A DNA stretch of 44,854 bases from JBDKFK01 sp039798745 (lineage in GTDB: Bacteria > Patescibacteriota > Microgenomatia > UBA1406 > GWC2-37-13). A program made the translations under genes and the position numbers. The notes below the pieces were generated by a model that made no database searches, had not been told where the DNA came from, and was given only the letters and a program-made list of their open reading frames with translations. The stretch covers positions 1 to 44,854 of the forward strand of contig JBDKFK010000010.1 in NCBI GenBank assembly GCA_039798745.1, given 5' to 3'. This document shows, piece after piece, positions 8,263-17,600 of this stretch; the first letter of the stretch is position 1; the number at the start of each line of letters is the position of its first letter.

Positions 8263-8311
8263 TGTAGTAGAGAGCGAGCGTGCGAACAGGCGGCAAGAGT
8301 TTTTTCATCAT
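8174..8311 (-). CDS. Possible 45-residue protein coupled to the KimA-like gene
   Basis: An ATG at 8311 overlaps the KimA-like stop codon as ATGA and is preceded by GAGG at seven bases. The frame runs 45 codons to a TAG at 8174 and begins MMKKLLPPVRTLALYY. It has a basic N-terminus and an amphipathic or hydrophobic end (AYWLDRALDILLGI). I recognise no family. Overlapping hairpins constrain the sequence, so this may instead be non-coding 3' RNA. Confidence 0.35.
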   Translation of the reverse strand: MMKKLLPPVRTLALYYSERSIAHKPYAVNLVAYWLDRALDILLGI

Positions 8312-10338
8312 AATGCGACCTCATCGGTCGCCTTAATTGATTCGTGACTCATGCCGTTGGTACGAACATCGACCAAGTCCCGACGTTTGCGCAGAAACTT
8401 TGGTACGCTGATTACTACAAAACTGTCGTCCAGTTTGTTCAGCTTGCGACGCAGTTTCCGTTCGGCCCGATAATGCAGCAGTTCCTCGATCGACCACTTG
8501 GGTATGAATACTGACAGCACGACCGAGATAAGCTCGTCTGGACACTGTGCTGCCCGCACTTCCATCATATATTCGATGAGTGGGGCTGTCCAGTCTCGCC
8601 AGTCGTCATCTAAAATGACTAACTTGGCGCCGTTTGTGAGGCCTTGCCACCGTTCAAACCGTTTTATCGTACGCTCCCGTCGTTCCTGTTCATCACTACC
8701 GATTACCTGCACAACGTACACATTATGCGAGATAAATACGGCGTATATGATGCTCAAAAGCGACGCTCTGTTGAGATCTGAGATCGGCACGAAAGCGATA
8801 TCTGCCGGTCGGCGAATATCGGTTTCGGTTATCCCATCGAGCGACAGGTTCTCCTTTACCGTCAGGAAATGACGATGAATTGCCCTCAGTATAAGGACGA
8901 TAACCGGTATGAGGACAACCACAATCCACGCACCGTGCGTGAATTTTGTCACAACCAGGACGATCAGAACGAAGAACGTTATTGGCGCACCGACATAGTT
9001 GTAAAGTGCGTTTATGCGCCAGTTTGGTTCGTAGTGGAGTACGGTGACACCTGTATCCTTTGTTTCACCTTTTTTCAGTGTAGAGACTTTCTTCCAGAGG
9101 AAGATCATACCTACCTGAGATATAGTGAAACTTAGGAACACGCCGATGGCATACAGTGGCAACATCTTTATCTCGTCAGCGTGGAATATGACGATGAATA
9201 AACTGGCGAAGATCGCCAGCGCGAAGATGCCGATGCTGTATACCAACCGGTCTCCCTGCTCAGACATCCAGGTCGGGAGAAACTTATCCTTCGCCAGAAT
9301 AGCCGCAAGCCGTGGAAAATCCTGGAAAGCGGTATTAGCCGCTAAAACCAGAATGAACAGTGTCCCTGTCTGTACGAAATTGTACCAGAGTCCCGTGCCT
9401 ACGATTGCCCGTGACATCTGAGACAAGACACTTTCTCCACCTTCAGTCGGCAGTACGCCCATTTTTATGGCGAAGTAACTGATGCCTATGAACAGAGGAG
9501 TGGAGATCAGCCCCATGAGACGCATTGTAGTAATGGCGTTGCGGGGTGCTGGACTTTTGAAGGCAGGTACGCCATTGGAAACGGCTTCTACGCCGGTGAG
9601 AGCCGTACAGCCGCTTGCGAACGCTCTCATAAACATCCATCCAAGCATCCACCAGGGGATTTCAAGCGATGCTTTCGCATGCTCAGTCACTTCATAGTGT
9701 GGCAACGGCAGTGCTCCAAAGAGTCCAGACTGTCGGATAAGTCCCCACACTAGAACACCGAACACACCCATCACGAACATGTACGTCGGCACCGCAAAAA
9801 TTTTCCCTGACTCCTTGAGTCCTCTGAGGTTCATCCATGCAATGCCGCCTAACGTCGCGATACAGATGATAACGACGTTATCTTGTACAAATGTGAAGCT
9901 TGGCCACTGCGCTATAACCAGTGAACTGATAGCGCGAATGCCTGCTGATACCGAGACGGCAGCCGTGAGAACATAGTCGAGTAGTAAAGCGGTTGCCGCA
10001 ACGAGAGATGGAAGCGTGCCTAAGTTGTCCTTGGCAACTTTATATACTCCGCCGCCGTCTGGATAGTGGACGATAGTCTGGTTATACGAAAGTATTACCA
10101 GCCAGATCAACAAAGCGATTGCTATAGTAATGGGAACTGTATACCACATGTGGGATACAGACAACATTATAAGCACCGCCATGATAGCCTCGGACGCATA
10201 TGCAACCGAAGATATCGGATCAGACGAAAAAACAGCCAAGCCAAGGATGACATTGAGTTTCTCCAGATGGGCTCGGCTTGTTGGAAACTTAGCACCGATT
10301 AGGCGTTTTTTCCAATCTCCAGATTTGTAAGTTACCAC
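8308..10338 (-). CDS. KimA/YdaO-type potassium transporter (APC superfamily)
   Basis: The protein has 676 residues if started at the GTG at 10338, which has a strong SD (AAAGGAGG, eight bases away); upstream in-frame codons back to 10425 have no SD. Residues 1-20 (SGDWKKRLIG) and the first membrane segment (FSSDPISSVAYASEAI) match KimA of Bacillus subtilis. So do SYNQTIVHYPDGGGVY, the segment LLLDYVLTAAVSVSAG and NLRGLKESG. About twelve membrane segments precede a cytoplasmic domain of about 150 residues resembling the USP-like C-terminus of KimA. KimA is a high-affinity proton-potassium symporter, inhibited by c-di-AMP in firmicutes. Here the mRNA carries leader copy B and a 3' hairpin array. 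Potassium as substrate is inferred from family. Confidence 0.85.
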   Translation of the reverse strand: MVTYKSGDWKKRLIGAKFPTSRAHLEKLNVILGLAVFSSDPISSVAYASEAIMAVLIMLSVSHMWYTVPITIAIALLIWLVILSYNQTIVHYPDGGGVYKVAKDNLGTLPSLVAATALLLDYVLTAAVSVSAGIRAISSLVIAQWPSFTFVQDNVVIICIATLGGIAWMNLRGLKESGKIFAVPTYMFVMGVFGVLVWGLIRQSGLFGALPLPHYEVTEHAKASLEIPWWMLGWMFMRAFASGCTALTGVEAVSNGVPAFKSPAPRNAITTMRLMGLISTPLFIGISYFAIKMGVLPTEGGESVLSQMSRAIVGTGLWYNFVQTGTLFILVLAANTAFQDFPRLAAILAKDKFLPTWMSEQGDRLVYSIGIFALAIFASLFIVIFHADEIKMLPLYAIGVFLSFTISQVGMIFLWKKVSTLKKGETKDTGVTVLHYEPNWRINALYNYVGAPITFFVLIVLVVTKFTHGAWIVVVLIPVIVLILRAIHRHFLTVKENLSLDGITETDIRRPADIAFVPISDLNRASLLSIIYAVFISHNVYVVQVIGSDEQERRERTIKRFERWQGLTNGAKLVILDDDWRDWTAPLIEYMMEVRAAQCPDELISVVLSVFIPKWSIEELLHYRAERKLRRKLNKLDDSFVVISVPKFLRKRRDLVDVRTNGMSHESIKATDEVAL

Positions 10339-10439
10339 TAGTAGGTCCTCCTTTTTTAGACGATAGGCACTACGAACGGGTAGACGGTGTGCGTATATAC
10401 CATTAGCTGTGGTGCTCGTATACACGTACGCGCATGATT

Positions 10440-10697
10440 GTCTCGGGAGAGACGGTCATGCTAAGCAGCGCAGGCGCGCATGGGGTCTGGCTATGCCAGA
10501 TCTCACCTAAGTGGGGAGAGCATTGTTGATATAGGTATATCAACAGTACACTCCCTACTTGGTAAGTTGGCTTATTGAGGGGAGACGAACACGATCTTAG
10601 CAATAGATACTTTCAGTGTAAATAGAAAGTTAAACAGCGGTGCTGTTAAGGTCGTACTCTTCTCCTCCCAGTAATTATTTCTAATTACTCCCTTATT
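10440..10697 (-). ncRNA. Conserved leader RNA, copy B (upstream of KimA-like gene)
   Basis: This has the same ordered blocks as copy A: AATAAGGG, TTACTGGGAGGAGAAGA, CCTTAACAGC, TTGCTAAGATCGTGTTCG, CTCCCCTCAATAA, and a GTAGGGAG...CTCTCCCCAC hairpin with inner TTGATATA/TATATCAA. ATCTGGC/GCCAGA, GCGCGCCTGCGC, and a GTCTC-TCCC-GAGAC hairpin (10440-10453) follow. An extra hairpin GTAATTA/TAATTAC sits near the 5' end. An alternative helix ACGACCTTA with TAAGATCGT is possible here but poorer in copy A. About 100 nt separate it from the GTG start. I tried to fit it to the ydaO-yuaA (c-di-AMP) consensus, expected before a kimA gene, and the key blocks are absent. Confidence 0.7.
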
Positions 10698-11021
10698 ATT
10701 TACTATATTTTAAAGGTGCTTTTATACATAAAAAATATATATTCAATCGAAAGGAACCCCTTCCTCTCTGTATCTTTTGGAGTTTCCCTATCTCTTGTCG
10801 GGAGCTTTTTGCACTGCCAGATTTGTATCTGGCAGTGACAAATAGCTCAAAGAGCTGTGCTCATCAGTTCATGTTCTTCTGTAGTTCCTACGTACAGAAT
10901 GAAGCACAGATCTCTTATTATACTATATTTTGTAAGATTTATGTAAGAGATTCATAAGTGAATCACATACGAATCACATGCTTTATGGAAAAAATCTATC
11001 GGAGGAATAAGCCTAGAAGAG
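10698..11021. other. Intergenic region with one strong hairpin
   Basis: This lies between the LexA stop and the KimA leader. It carries a perfect 11-bp hairpin CACTGCCAGAT/ATCTGGCAGTG at 10812-10837, framed by GAGCT/AGCTC. A similar ATCTGGC/GCCAGAT helix occurs in both leader copies. There is no T-run, so termination is uncertain. No coding frame of note. Confidence 0.5.
10702..10707 (-). promoter_or_regulatory. -10 box of KimA leader
   Basis: TATAGT on the minus strand lies five bases before the first conserved leader block AATAAGGG, so transcription should start within or beside it. Confidence 0.4.
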
Positions 11022-11585
11022 TTAATTGAATTTACGTACCACAGCCTTCACAATCCCGTGAATTTTGAGCTCATTCCGGGGAATAAACGGAGGGTATTTG
11101 GGGTTCGCAGCCTCAAGATAGGTTTTTTTATTTGCTCTTCTCAGCACTTTGAGAGTCCATTCACGGTCAATCTCGGCCAGAACAATATCGCCAGGAGTGG
11201 CATCTTCCTTGCGTTCCACAATCACAATATCGTCTTCAAAAATACCCAGATCAACGAGCGAATCGCCCTTTACTTTGAGGAGAAATGAGGTTTGAGGATC
11301 TTCGATGAGATACTCTTCAAGAGTAAGGTATGATTTATGCTCTTCAGCCATAATCGGAAAGCCTGCCTTAATCATGCCCAAGAGAGGAAGTGCAAAAAAT
11401 TTGGAAGTCGGTGCCAGCTTGCCGTCGAGCTTCTGTACAACGCCCTCCTCGATAAGTTTCTGGACTATTTTGTAAATAGCGTTCTTAGATGAGAATCCGA
11501 AAAGTTTCAGCATTTCCGAGTAGGAAGGGAGGCGTTTTTGCTTTTTATAAAATCTTTTAATTGAGTCCAGGTAATTTTGTTTCAT
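11022..11585 (-). CDS. lexA: LexA-like SOS repressor
   Basis: The 187-residue protein has an N-terminal winged helix (about 1-62) and a C-terminal S24 self-cleaving domain. The cleavage bond is Ala74-Gly75 (MIKAGFP), the nucleophile is Ser109 (VKGDSLVD) and the general base is Lys146 (EWTLKVLRR). Ser and Lys are 37 residues apart, as in E. coli LexA. It should repress SOS genes and cleave itself with RecA. The TAAACT box six bases before the ATG lies inside an inverted repeat that is a likely self-operator, so the mRNA appears leaderless and autoregulated. The neighbour on the other side is a divergent glycosyltransferase. It lacks any partner SOS gene in this window. Confidence 0.88.
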   Translation of the reverse strand: MKQNYLDSIKRFYKKQKRLPSYSEMLKLFGFSSKNAIYKIVQKLIEEGVVQKLDGKLAPTSKFFALPLLGMIKAGFPIMAEEHKSYLTLEEYLIEDPQTSFLLKVKGDSLVDLGIFEDDIVIVERKEDATPGDIVLAEIDREWTLKVLRRANKKTYLEAANPKYPPFIPRNELKIHGIVKAVVRKFN

Positions 11586-11591
11586 ATAATG

Positions 11592-11604
11592 AGTTTAGTA
11601 AACT
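11592..11604. promoter_or_regulatory. Probable LexA operator overlapping lexA -10
   Basis: AGTTTAGTAAACT is a perfect inverted repeat around one base. Read on the minus strand it contains the -10 TAAACT of lexA, six bases before the start, with TTGACA 18 bases further upstream. It lies 43-55 bases before the divergent ATG at 11647. Confidence 0.6.
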
Positions 11605-11634
11605 ATCGTTCACTTTGTCAAGGGAATTTTGTGT

Positions 11635-11640
11635 TAGACT
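11635..11640 (+). promoter_or_regulatory. Extended -10 of the GT-C gene
   Basis: TGTTAGACT ends six bases before the ATG at 11647, the spacing expected for a leaderless transcript. Confidence 0.5.
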
Positions 11641-11646
11641 ATTACC

Positions 11647-12978
11647 ATGTGGAGAACTGCACTCGCATGGATGCGCGCTCATCGCATTCTTATATTATTG
11701 TTTGTTTCCGGCCTCATAATACGTCTGGCACTTAGTCTGATGGAAGGCAGCGGCGACATACACAATCACGTTACATGGGCCCAGGATCTGATCCAAAATG
11801 GTGCTCCTGGCTTTTATGAAAGACCGTTTCGACTGCGTCTCGGTGTGATTGAGCCTAATTACCCTCCGTTATCTATTATTCTATTTACCCTTCTCACCTT
11901 TCTATATGATGCCTGCGTATGGGTTATCTGGCAGTTAAATATTACGATTCCATTTTTCCCCTCATCGCTTGTGAGTTATATTCAGCATCCCCATGCATTG
12001 TCTACAATCATGAGGCTGCCCGCTATAGCTGCAGACCTAGGTATAGCTATGGTTGTATATGCGTTTATACGGAGGCTTCGTATGAGCAGGCAGGCAGCAT
12101 TCGCCGGAGTCTGTGGCGTACTCTTTAATCCAGCTTTTTTTTACAACAGCGCTATATGGGGGCAGATTGAGTCTGTCCCGCTTTTTTTTGTGATGAGCGC
12201 GCTCTATTATCTGCTGTATCTCAACAATGATATTGGTGCGTCGCTTCTGCTGTTTGGCGCCTTGATGACCAAGCAAACAGCTATTATTTTTCTCCCTGTA
12301 TTTATAGTGGTTTATCTGAGGTATTATGGAGTATATAAGACAGCTAGAGCAGCCTGTCTTCTCGCCCTATTCACTTTTACTATATTCCTGCCGTTCAGTA
12401 GTCATAGTTCTCTATTTATATATCCTTTGGTTACGTATTTTACAAAAATTCTGACAGCCTCAGGTCTTCCCTACGCGAGCAATCACGCGTTCAACCTGTG
12501 GGGGATGCTTACCGGATTCCGGAATATAGCAGATTCAGATATATTTATTCTAGGCATAACGTATAGAGTGTGGGGACTTGGTCTGACCATAGCTCTATTT
12601 ATAGGCAGTTGTTATGTGCTATGGAAGCGCAAGGTCAGCCATGGCTGGATTATGTACAGTTGTTTCATTGTGTCTGCAGGCACGTTTGTACTTCTTACCA
12701 GAATGCATGAACGACACCTGGAAATGGCTTTACCGTTTCTCTTAATAATGGCGGTCAGAAAGAGTAGGTATATAGGGGTATTTATCTATATTTCAGCGTT
12801 TCACACGCTGAATCTCTATCATAACCGTTGGCAGCCGGCCATACCAGGATTTGATGTGCTATTTTCAAACGTTGTGGTTGTTTCTGTCGTTACTTTACTT
12901 TTTCTTGGACTCTTTCTCTATCTCAGTTATATATACTTCAGGCAGGGCATAGGTCAAAAACAGGGAGATGATATATAG
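11647..12978 (+). CDS. GT-C fold multi-pass glycosyltransferase
   Basis: This 443-residue membrane protein has about ten hydrophobic segments. It has the GT-C pattern of an acidic residue in the first outside loop (GSGDIHNHVTWAQDL, about residues 36-50). A conserved EPNYPPLS (about 75-82) and a loop reading NPAFFYNSAIWGQIES (about 160-176) follow. Such enzymes move mannose or glucose from a polyprenyl-phosphate sugar to an acceptor outside the membrane. It resembles ALG6/ALG8 or PIG-M-type proteins more than O-mannosyl transferases, but the sugar and acceptor are not readable. It may use the polyprenyl-phosphate sugar made by the GT2 at 29746-30675; that link is inferred. Confidence 0.75.
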   Translation: MWRTALAWMRAHRILILLFVSGLIIRLALSLMEGSGDIHNHVTWAQDLIQNGAPGFYERPFRLRLGVIEPNYPPLSIILFTLLTFLYDACVWVIWQLNITIPFFPSSLVSYIQHPHALSTIMRLPAIAADLGIAMVVYAFIRRLRMSRQAAFAGVCGVLFNPAFFYNSAIWGQIESVPLFFVMSALYYLLYLNNDIGASLLLFGALMTKQTAIIFLPVFIVVYLRYYGVYKTARAACLLALFTFTIFLPFSSHSSLFIYPLVTYFTKILTASGLPYASNHAFNLWGMLTGFRNIADSDIFILGITYRVWGLGLTIALFIGSCYVLWKRKVSHGWIMYSCFIVSAGTFVLLTRMHERHLEMALPFLLIMAVRKSRYIGVFIYISAFHTLNLYHNRWQPAIPGFDVLFSNVVVVSVVTLLFLGLFLYLSYIYFRQGIGQKQGDDI

Positions 12979-13130
12979 TTGGTAATATTGTGATCTAGTT
13001 ACATACGGTATTTAGGTGCCTAATTATTTACTAATTTAGATTGTTAATATATGCTAAATACTCATATTTAATTACTCCCATATTGCACCGTTAACTTATT
13101 CTATAGGTTGAAAAAAGCATCGTGATTTGC

Positions 13131-13136
13131 TATAAT
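13131..13136 (+). promoter_or_regulatory. Extended -10 of the RND efflux operon
   Basis: TGCTATAAT ends five bases before the ATG at 13142, predicting a leaderless start. Upstream 12979-13130 shows only AT-rich sequence. Confidence 0.6.
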
Positions 13137-13141
13137 GCGAC

Positions 13142-14599
13142 ATGCTTTCCAAAATTCAACAACTAACCACCTCTCTTCGTTCAAGAAGCAAAGTTGTGTA
13201 TAAACGACTTGTAACATTCATTGAACACCGTCCGCTCGTAAGTTTTTATAGTCTTCTTGGTTTGATATTTCTTCTCATAATTTTCAGTAATTTTCTCAAT
13301 AAACCTGCGGCTACACCTGCTCAGACACAGTCAGAACCAAAGGCCATTCGTACCTACAATATAGGGAGTTCGCCGAAAGTTACGCTCCAGGGTCAAACAG
13401 AAAAAACGAACGTAATACAGATCACCGCGCTGATGTCGGGAGTTATCCAGGAAATCAATGTGACCGAAGGTCAGAAAGTATATACCGGAACAAATCTTAT
13501 CTGGATGACTACCAACTATCAGGGAGGCAATGTGTTTTCACTTCAGCGTGAATTAGCACAGAAACAGTATGAACAGACACAGAACTCATACCCCTTGCAG
13601 AAAGATCTTGTTGCCAAACAGAGAGATGCTGCCAACAAAGCTAACAGTAACACGGAAGAGCTTCGTCTTATTACAGACAGCTCTCTTAACGATACTCGGT
13701 CACTTATCTCACAGAATGAAGATATTGTTAACACACTTAGTACGAGCATTAGTAATCTGGAAGGTATTCAGTCGCCAACTGATGACCAGAAAGCTGCTTT
13801 GCTTAGCACAAAACAGATGAGATCTCAAATACAGGGAGGTCTTAACCAGCTTCGTGCAGGTCTAAAGGCATCGGAATATCAGGTAAATACTGACAAGCCA
13901 CCAACACAGTTATCAGTACTGCAGCGTGATATAGCTCTGAAACAGCTTGAGATTCAGGAAAAAGCACTTGATCTGGGTCTGGAAGCAAGTAGGATACAGT
14001 TGCAGATCGCACAGGTTAGCGAGGCTATGATGCATCCTGTAGCTCCATTTTCCGGAACAGTACAACAGGTTCATGTTCGTGTAGGTCAGGCAGTAAATCC
14101 GGGTACACCGCTTGTTACAATCGCAGGTGCCGATGGTTCGATGAACATAACAGTGGTTGCTCCGCTCTCTATTGTTTCAAAACTTTCGAAGATAGAACAG
14201 AGTGATCTATACCTCGGCGATGAAAAAGTTTCACTTGCGCCTACGTTTGTATCGCAGGAGGCAACCCATGGCACGCTCTATAGCATTAAATATGCTATTC
14301 CTGATGCGTACAAGGCTTCTGTACCAGATAAAGGCTATGTAAAGGTTGAAATTCCGATCGGGTATGCCGATACAACAGCAGCGGTTCCTTTTATTCCTCT
14401 TGAATCTGTGTACCAAAGCCGTGATACTGCCTACGTTTTTGTGAATGACAAAGGTAAAGCAAAGAGCAAGGAAGTACAGCTCGGGGCTGTTTACGGAGAA
14501 TACGTGCAGGTTGAGTCGGGCATCGGTGAAGGAGATAAGATAATCATTGACCGTACCGTAATCAACGGAGACAAGGTTAAAGACGCCTCCGGCGTGTAA
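13142..14599 (+). CDS. RND/HlyD-family membrane fusion (adaptor) protein
   Basis: The protein has 485 residues: one N-terminal membrane anchor (about 34-51), a lipoyl-like half (SGVIQEINVTEGQKVYTG, about 100-118), a long helical hairpin (about 130-285) and the second lipoyl half (APFSGTVQQVHVRVGQAV, about 300-318). Beta-barrel and membrane-proximal domains close it. It is the adaptor that binds the RND pump encoded six bases downstream. The helical hairpin is Gln/Asn-rich and contains a poorly ordered central part. In diderms such adaptors reach an outer-membrane channel; no channel gene is present here, so its partner is uncertain. Confidence 0.85.
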   Translation: MLSKIQQLTTSLRSRSKVVYKRLVTFIEHRPLVSFYSLLGLIFLLIIFSNFLNKPAATPAQTQSEPKAIRTYNIGSSPKVTLQGQTEKTNVIQITALMSGVIQEINVTEGQKVYTGTNLIWMTTNYQGGNVFSLQRELAQKQYEQTQNSYPLQKDLVAKQRDAANKANSNTEELRLITDSSLNDTRSLISQNEDIVNTLSTSISNLEGIQSPTDDQKAALLSTKQMRSQIQGGLNQLRAGLKASEYQVNTDKPPTQLSVLQRDIALKQLEIQEKALDLGLEASRIQLQIAQVSEAMMHPVAPFSGTVQQVHVRVGQAVNPGTPLVTIAGADGSMNITVVAPLSIVSKLSKIEQSDLYLGDEKVSLAPTFVSQEATHGTLYSIKYAIPDAYKASVPDKGYVKVEIPIGYADTTAAVPFIPLESVYQSRDTAYVFVNDKGKAKSKEVQLGAVYGEYVQVESGIGEGDKIIIDRTVINGDKVKDASGV

Positions 14600-14605
14600 C
14601 TATTT

Positions 14606-17600
14606 ATGGATAATTTTAAGTCATATCTTCAACAGCTGCGTTTTGATCCAAAACTGTGGAATACACTGCAGGCCAAATGGATAACGAATATCCGGTTAGT
14701 CATTCTATTGGTTATTGCAATTATTGTTACCGGCGTCGTAAGCGTGTTGAATCTTCCCCGTCGTGTAAATCCTGAGGTTAAAATTCCTATCATAACCGTC
14801 GCAACCGTCCTCCCGGGAGCTAACCCTGAGGATGTCGAATCGCTCATTACGCAGCCTTTGGAAGACGCGCTTCTTGGAATGGATAAACTCGACACCGTTA
14901 CCTCAACCTCACGGGACAGCGTTTCTGTTGTAGTAATGCAGTTCATTTCGAGCGCTAATCGTGATAAAGCGCGTGATGATGTGCAGTCTCTTGTTGATAC
15001 TGTCACCTTGCCTGAAGACGCACAGACGCCAAAAGTAGTGGCTATTGATTTTGAAAATCAACCAATCTGGTCGTTTACCTTGTCTTCCACAGGTGACCCG
15101 GGAACTCTTATGCGCTTTGCCGATAATCTGAAAGATAAGATAGAAGAAAATACACATGTGAAGAACGTAGACATATCGGGGTTTGAAACGCAGGAAATAT
15201 CGATAATGCTCGACCCTCAGAAAATGAGGGAGTACAATATAAATCCCGCTCTGCTTTCACAATCAGTTCAGAAGTCGGCATCAGCCTATCCCGCAGGTAC
15301 TATTGAGAACGCCGATTCTTTATTTTCTCTCACTATAGATCCCGACATTACGACAGTAAACGACATCCGCAACATTCATATCTCTTCACAGGGAACAGTG
15401 ATAAAGCTTGGAGATATCGCTGCCGTTGAAGAAAAATCAAAAACAAATCAGGTGAGATCTTTCGTTGCCGACCCCACTAAGCGGGTTCGTCAGGCAGTGA
15501 CTTTTTACGTGTATAAAACTTCAAGCGCTAATATCGACAGTACTGCTAACGAGGTGGTAAAACTGTCAGAAGAAGCTGTCTCTACACATAAAGATCAGTT
15601 TCATATAACCACTATTGTAAATGCGGGTGAGATGATCTCCGAGCAGTACCGCGACCTTTTAAAAGACTTCGCGTCTACTATTATTCTTGTATTTATTAAC
15701 TTACTGCTTTTCCTTGGTTTGCGGCAAGCTCTGTTGGCATCATTTACGATACCTCTCACATTCCTTTCAGGGTTTGTGGTGATGCAAATATTTGGTCTTA
15801 GCATAAACTTCATCTCGCTGTTCGCGTTCCTTTTAGCGCTCGGCACTTCGATTGACGATACAATTGTTACTGTTTCTTCTATGACTTCGTATTACCGGGC
15901 GGGTAAGTTTACTCCGCAGGAAACAGGATTGCTGGTGTGGAGAGATTTTATCGTACCGATCTGGTCCACTACTATTACTACGATATGGGCATTTTTGCCT
16001 CTCTTGTTAACGACTGGAATTATTGGTGAGTTTATAAAACCGATTCCGCTGGTAGTTACCGCGACCATGATATCGTCTACTCTATACGCGGTAACGGTAA
16101 CATTACCTTTGCTTATCGTTATCCTTAAGCCGCACATGCCGAGAAGAGTAGTGACTATGTTAAAAATACTGTTAAGTATTATAGCGATTGTACTGCTTAT
16201 TATGTTTATCCCAAAAACTTCGTTGATGCCTATTATTTTGATTGCCTGTCTTGCTGTAGTTTTTGTATTTTATAGAGTGCGTCGCAGTGTAGTAGCTCAT
16301 GCCGTAGAGAATATTCCGTATAAAGATAGCCTTACCCGTGCATGGGACAAAGTAAAGCACTGGTCACAACACGGCGTTATAAACTCCGAATGGTTAGGTC
16401 TTACCTATAGAAAGACAATTACTCGTATTCTGCATTCTCAACACGGCATACGAAATACGCTTATCGCGGTTATTTCATTTGCTTTGTTTTCATATATGTT
16501 AGTTCCTTTCGGGCTCGTGAAAAACGAGTTTTTCCCCCAGTCTGAGTCAAGCACGTTATATGTGAACGTGGCCATGTCTCCCGGGACGACTGTCAAAGCT
16601 GTCGAGATTGAGGCGTTGAAGATTGCCGATGAAATCCGTCATACTCCAACGGTGAGAAGCACGGTTGTAGATATAGGTCGGGAGTTTAATGGGCAGGACC
16701 TTGGTTCAAATGGCAGCGCAGCTCTCATCACACTTATACTGGATCCTATTAAAGGACGGTCCATATCGTCTATCACTACCGCCGAGGAGTTACGCAACAA
16801 GTATGCCCAGTATCCACGAGCTACTGTTACTGTTCAGGAAGAAAGCGGCGGCCCGCCAGCCGGTTCCGATATCCAGATAAAATTACTAGGAAACGATCTT
16901 TCTGTGCTCGATCAGTACGCCGAAAAAATTATGGCTTATCTGAAAACGGTCAAGGGAGTTGCTGATATTAATAAATCAGTGAAGCCTGGCACAAGTAAGA
17001 TGTCCTTCACACCTGACAAGCTTAAGCTATCTGAAGCGGGTGTAACAGTTGATCAGATCGGACTCCTTCTGCGTACCTATGCAAGCGGTTTTACTCTTGA
17101 TAAGATCAAGTTTGACAACAAAGAAAAGGACGTAGTATTCCATCTCACTTCTTCCACCACTTCGCCGGAAGAGATAAGCTCTCTGGTTATTCAGACTCAG
17201 AACGGCGCCATTCCGCTGCAGGCGTTGGGAGATCTGAGACTTGAGAGCAATCCTACCGTGATAGCACGAGAAGATGGTAAACGCACTATCGCAGTGTCCG
17301 CAGGTGTTCAGCCTGGTTTTGTGATAGGTGATATAAACACACAGCTTGAAAAATATGCTGCAGGAGATCTTCATTTACCGGCAGGATATACATGGAAAAC
17401 AGGTGGTGTAAACGAGGAAAATGCCAAATCAATCGCCTCAATATTTCAGGCAATGGGTCTGTCATTCCTTCTTATTCTTGTAACTATGGTCATACAGTTT
17501 GGATCATACCGTCAGGCGGCAATTGTGTTGTTATTGATTCCGTTGGCAATTTCCGGCGTATTTATAATCTTTGCTCTTACCGCGACACCACTGTCGTTTC

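Noticed and set aside
10339..10425. 29-residue N-terminal extension of the KimA-like protein
   Set aside because: The upstream start is GTG without SD, while the GTG at 10338 has AAAGGAGG at eight bases and begins where KimA begins.
10500..10540. M-box start TTAGGTGAG on the minus strand
   Set aside because: Only nine bases fit; the rest of the Mg2+ riboswitch is missing and copy A lacks the match.
10440..10697. ydaO-yuaA (c-di-AMP) riboswitch
   Set aside because: Expected before kimA, but the GGGG-ACC, GGGTGAAT and CAGCTAACCTCGTAAGC blocks are not there; only GCTAA..TCGT is loosely similar.
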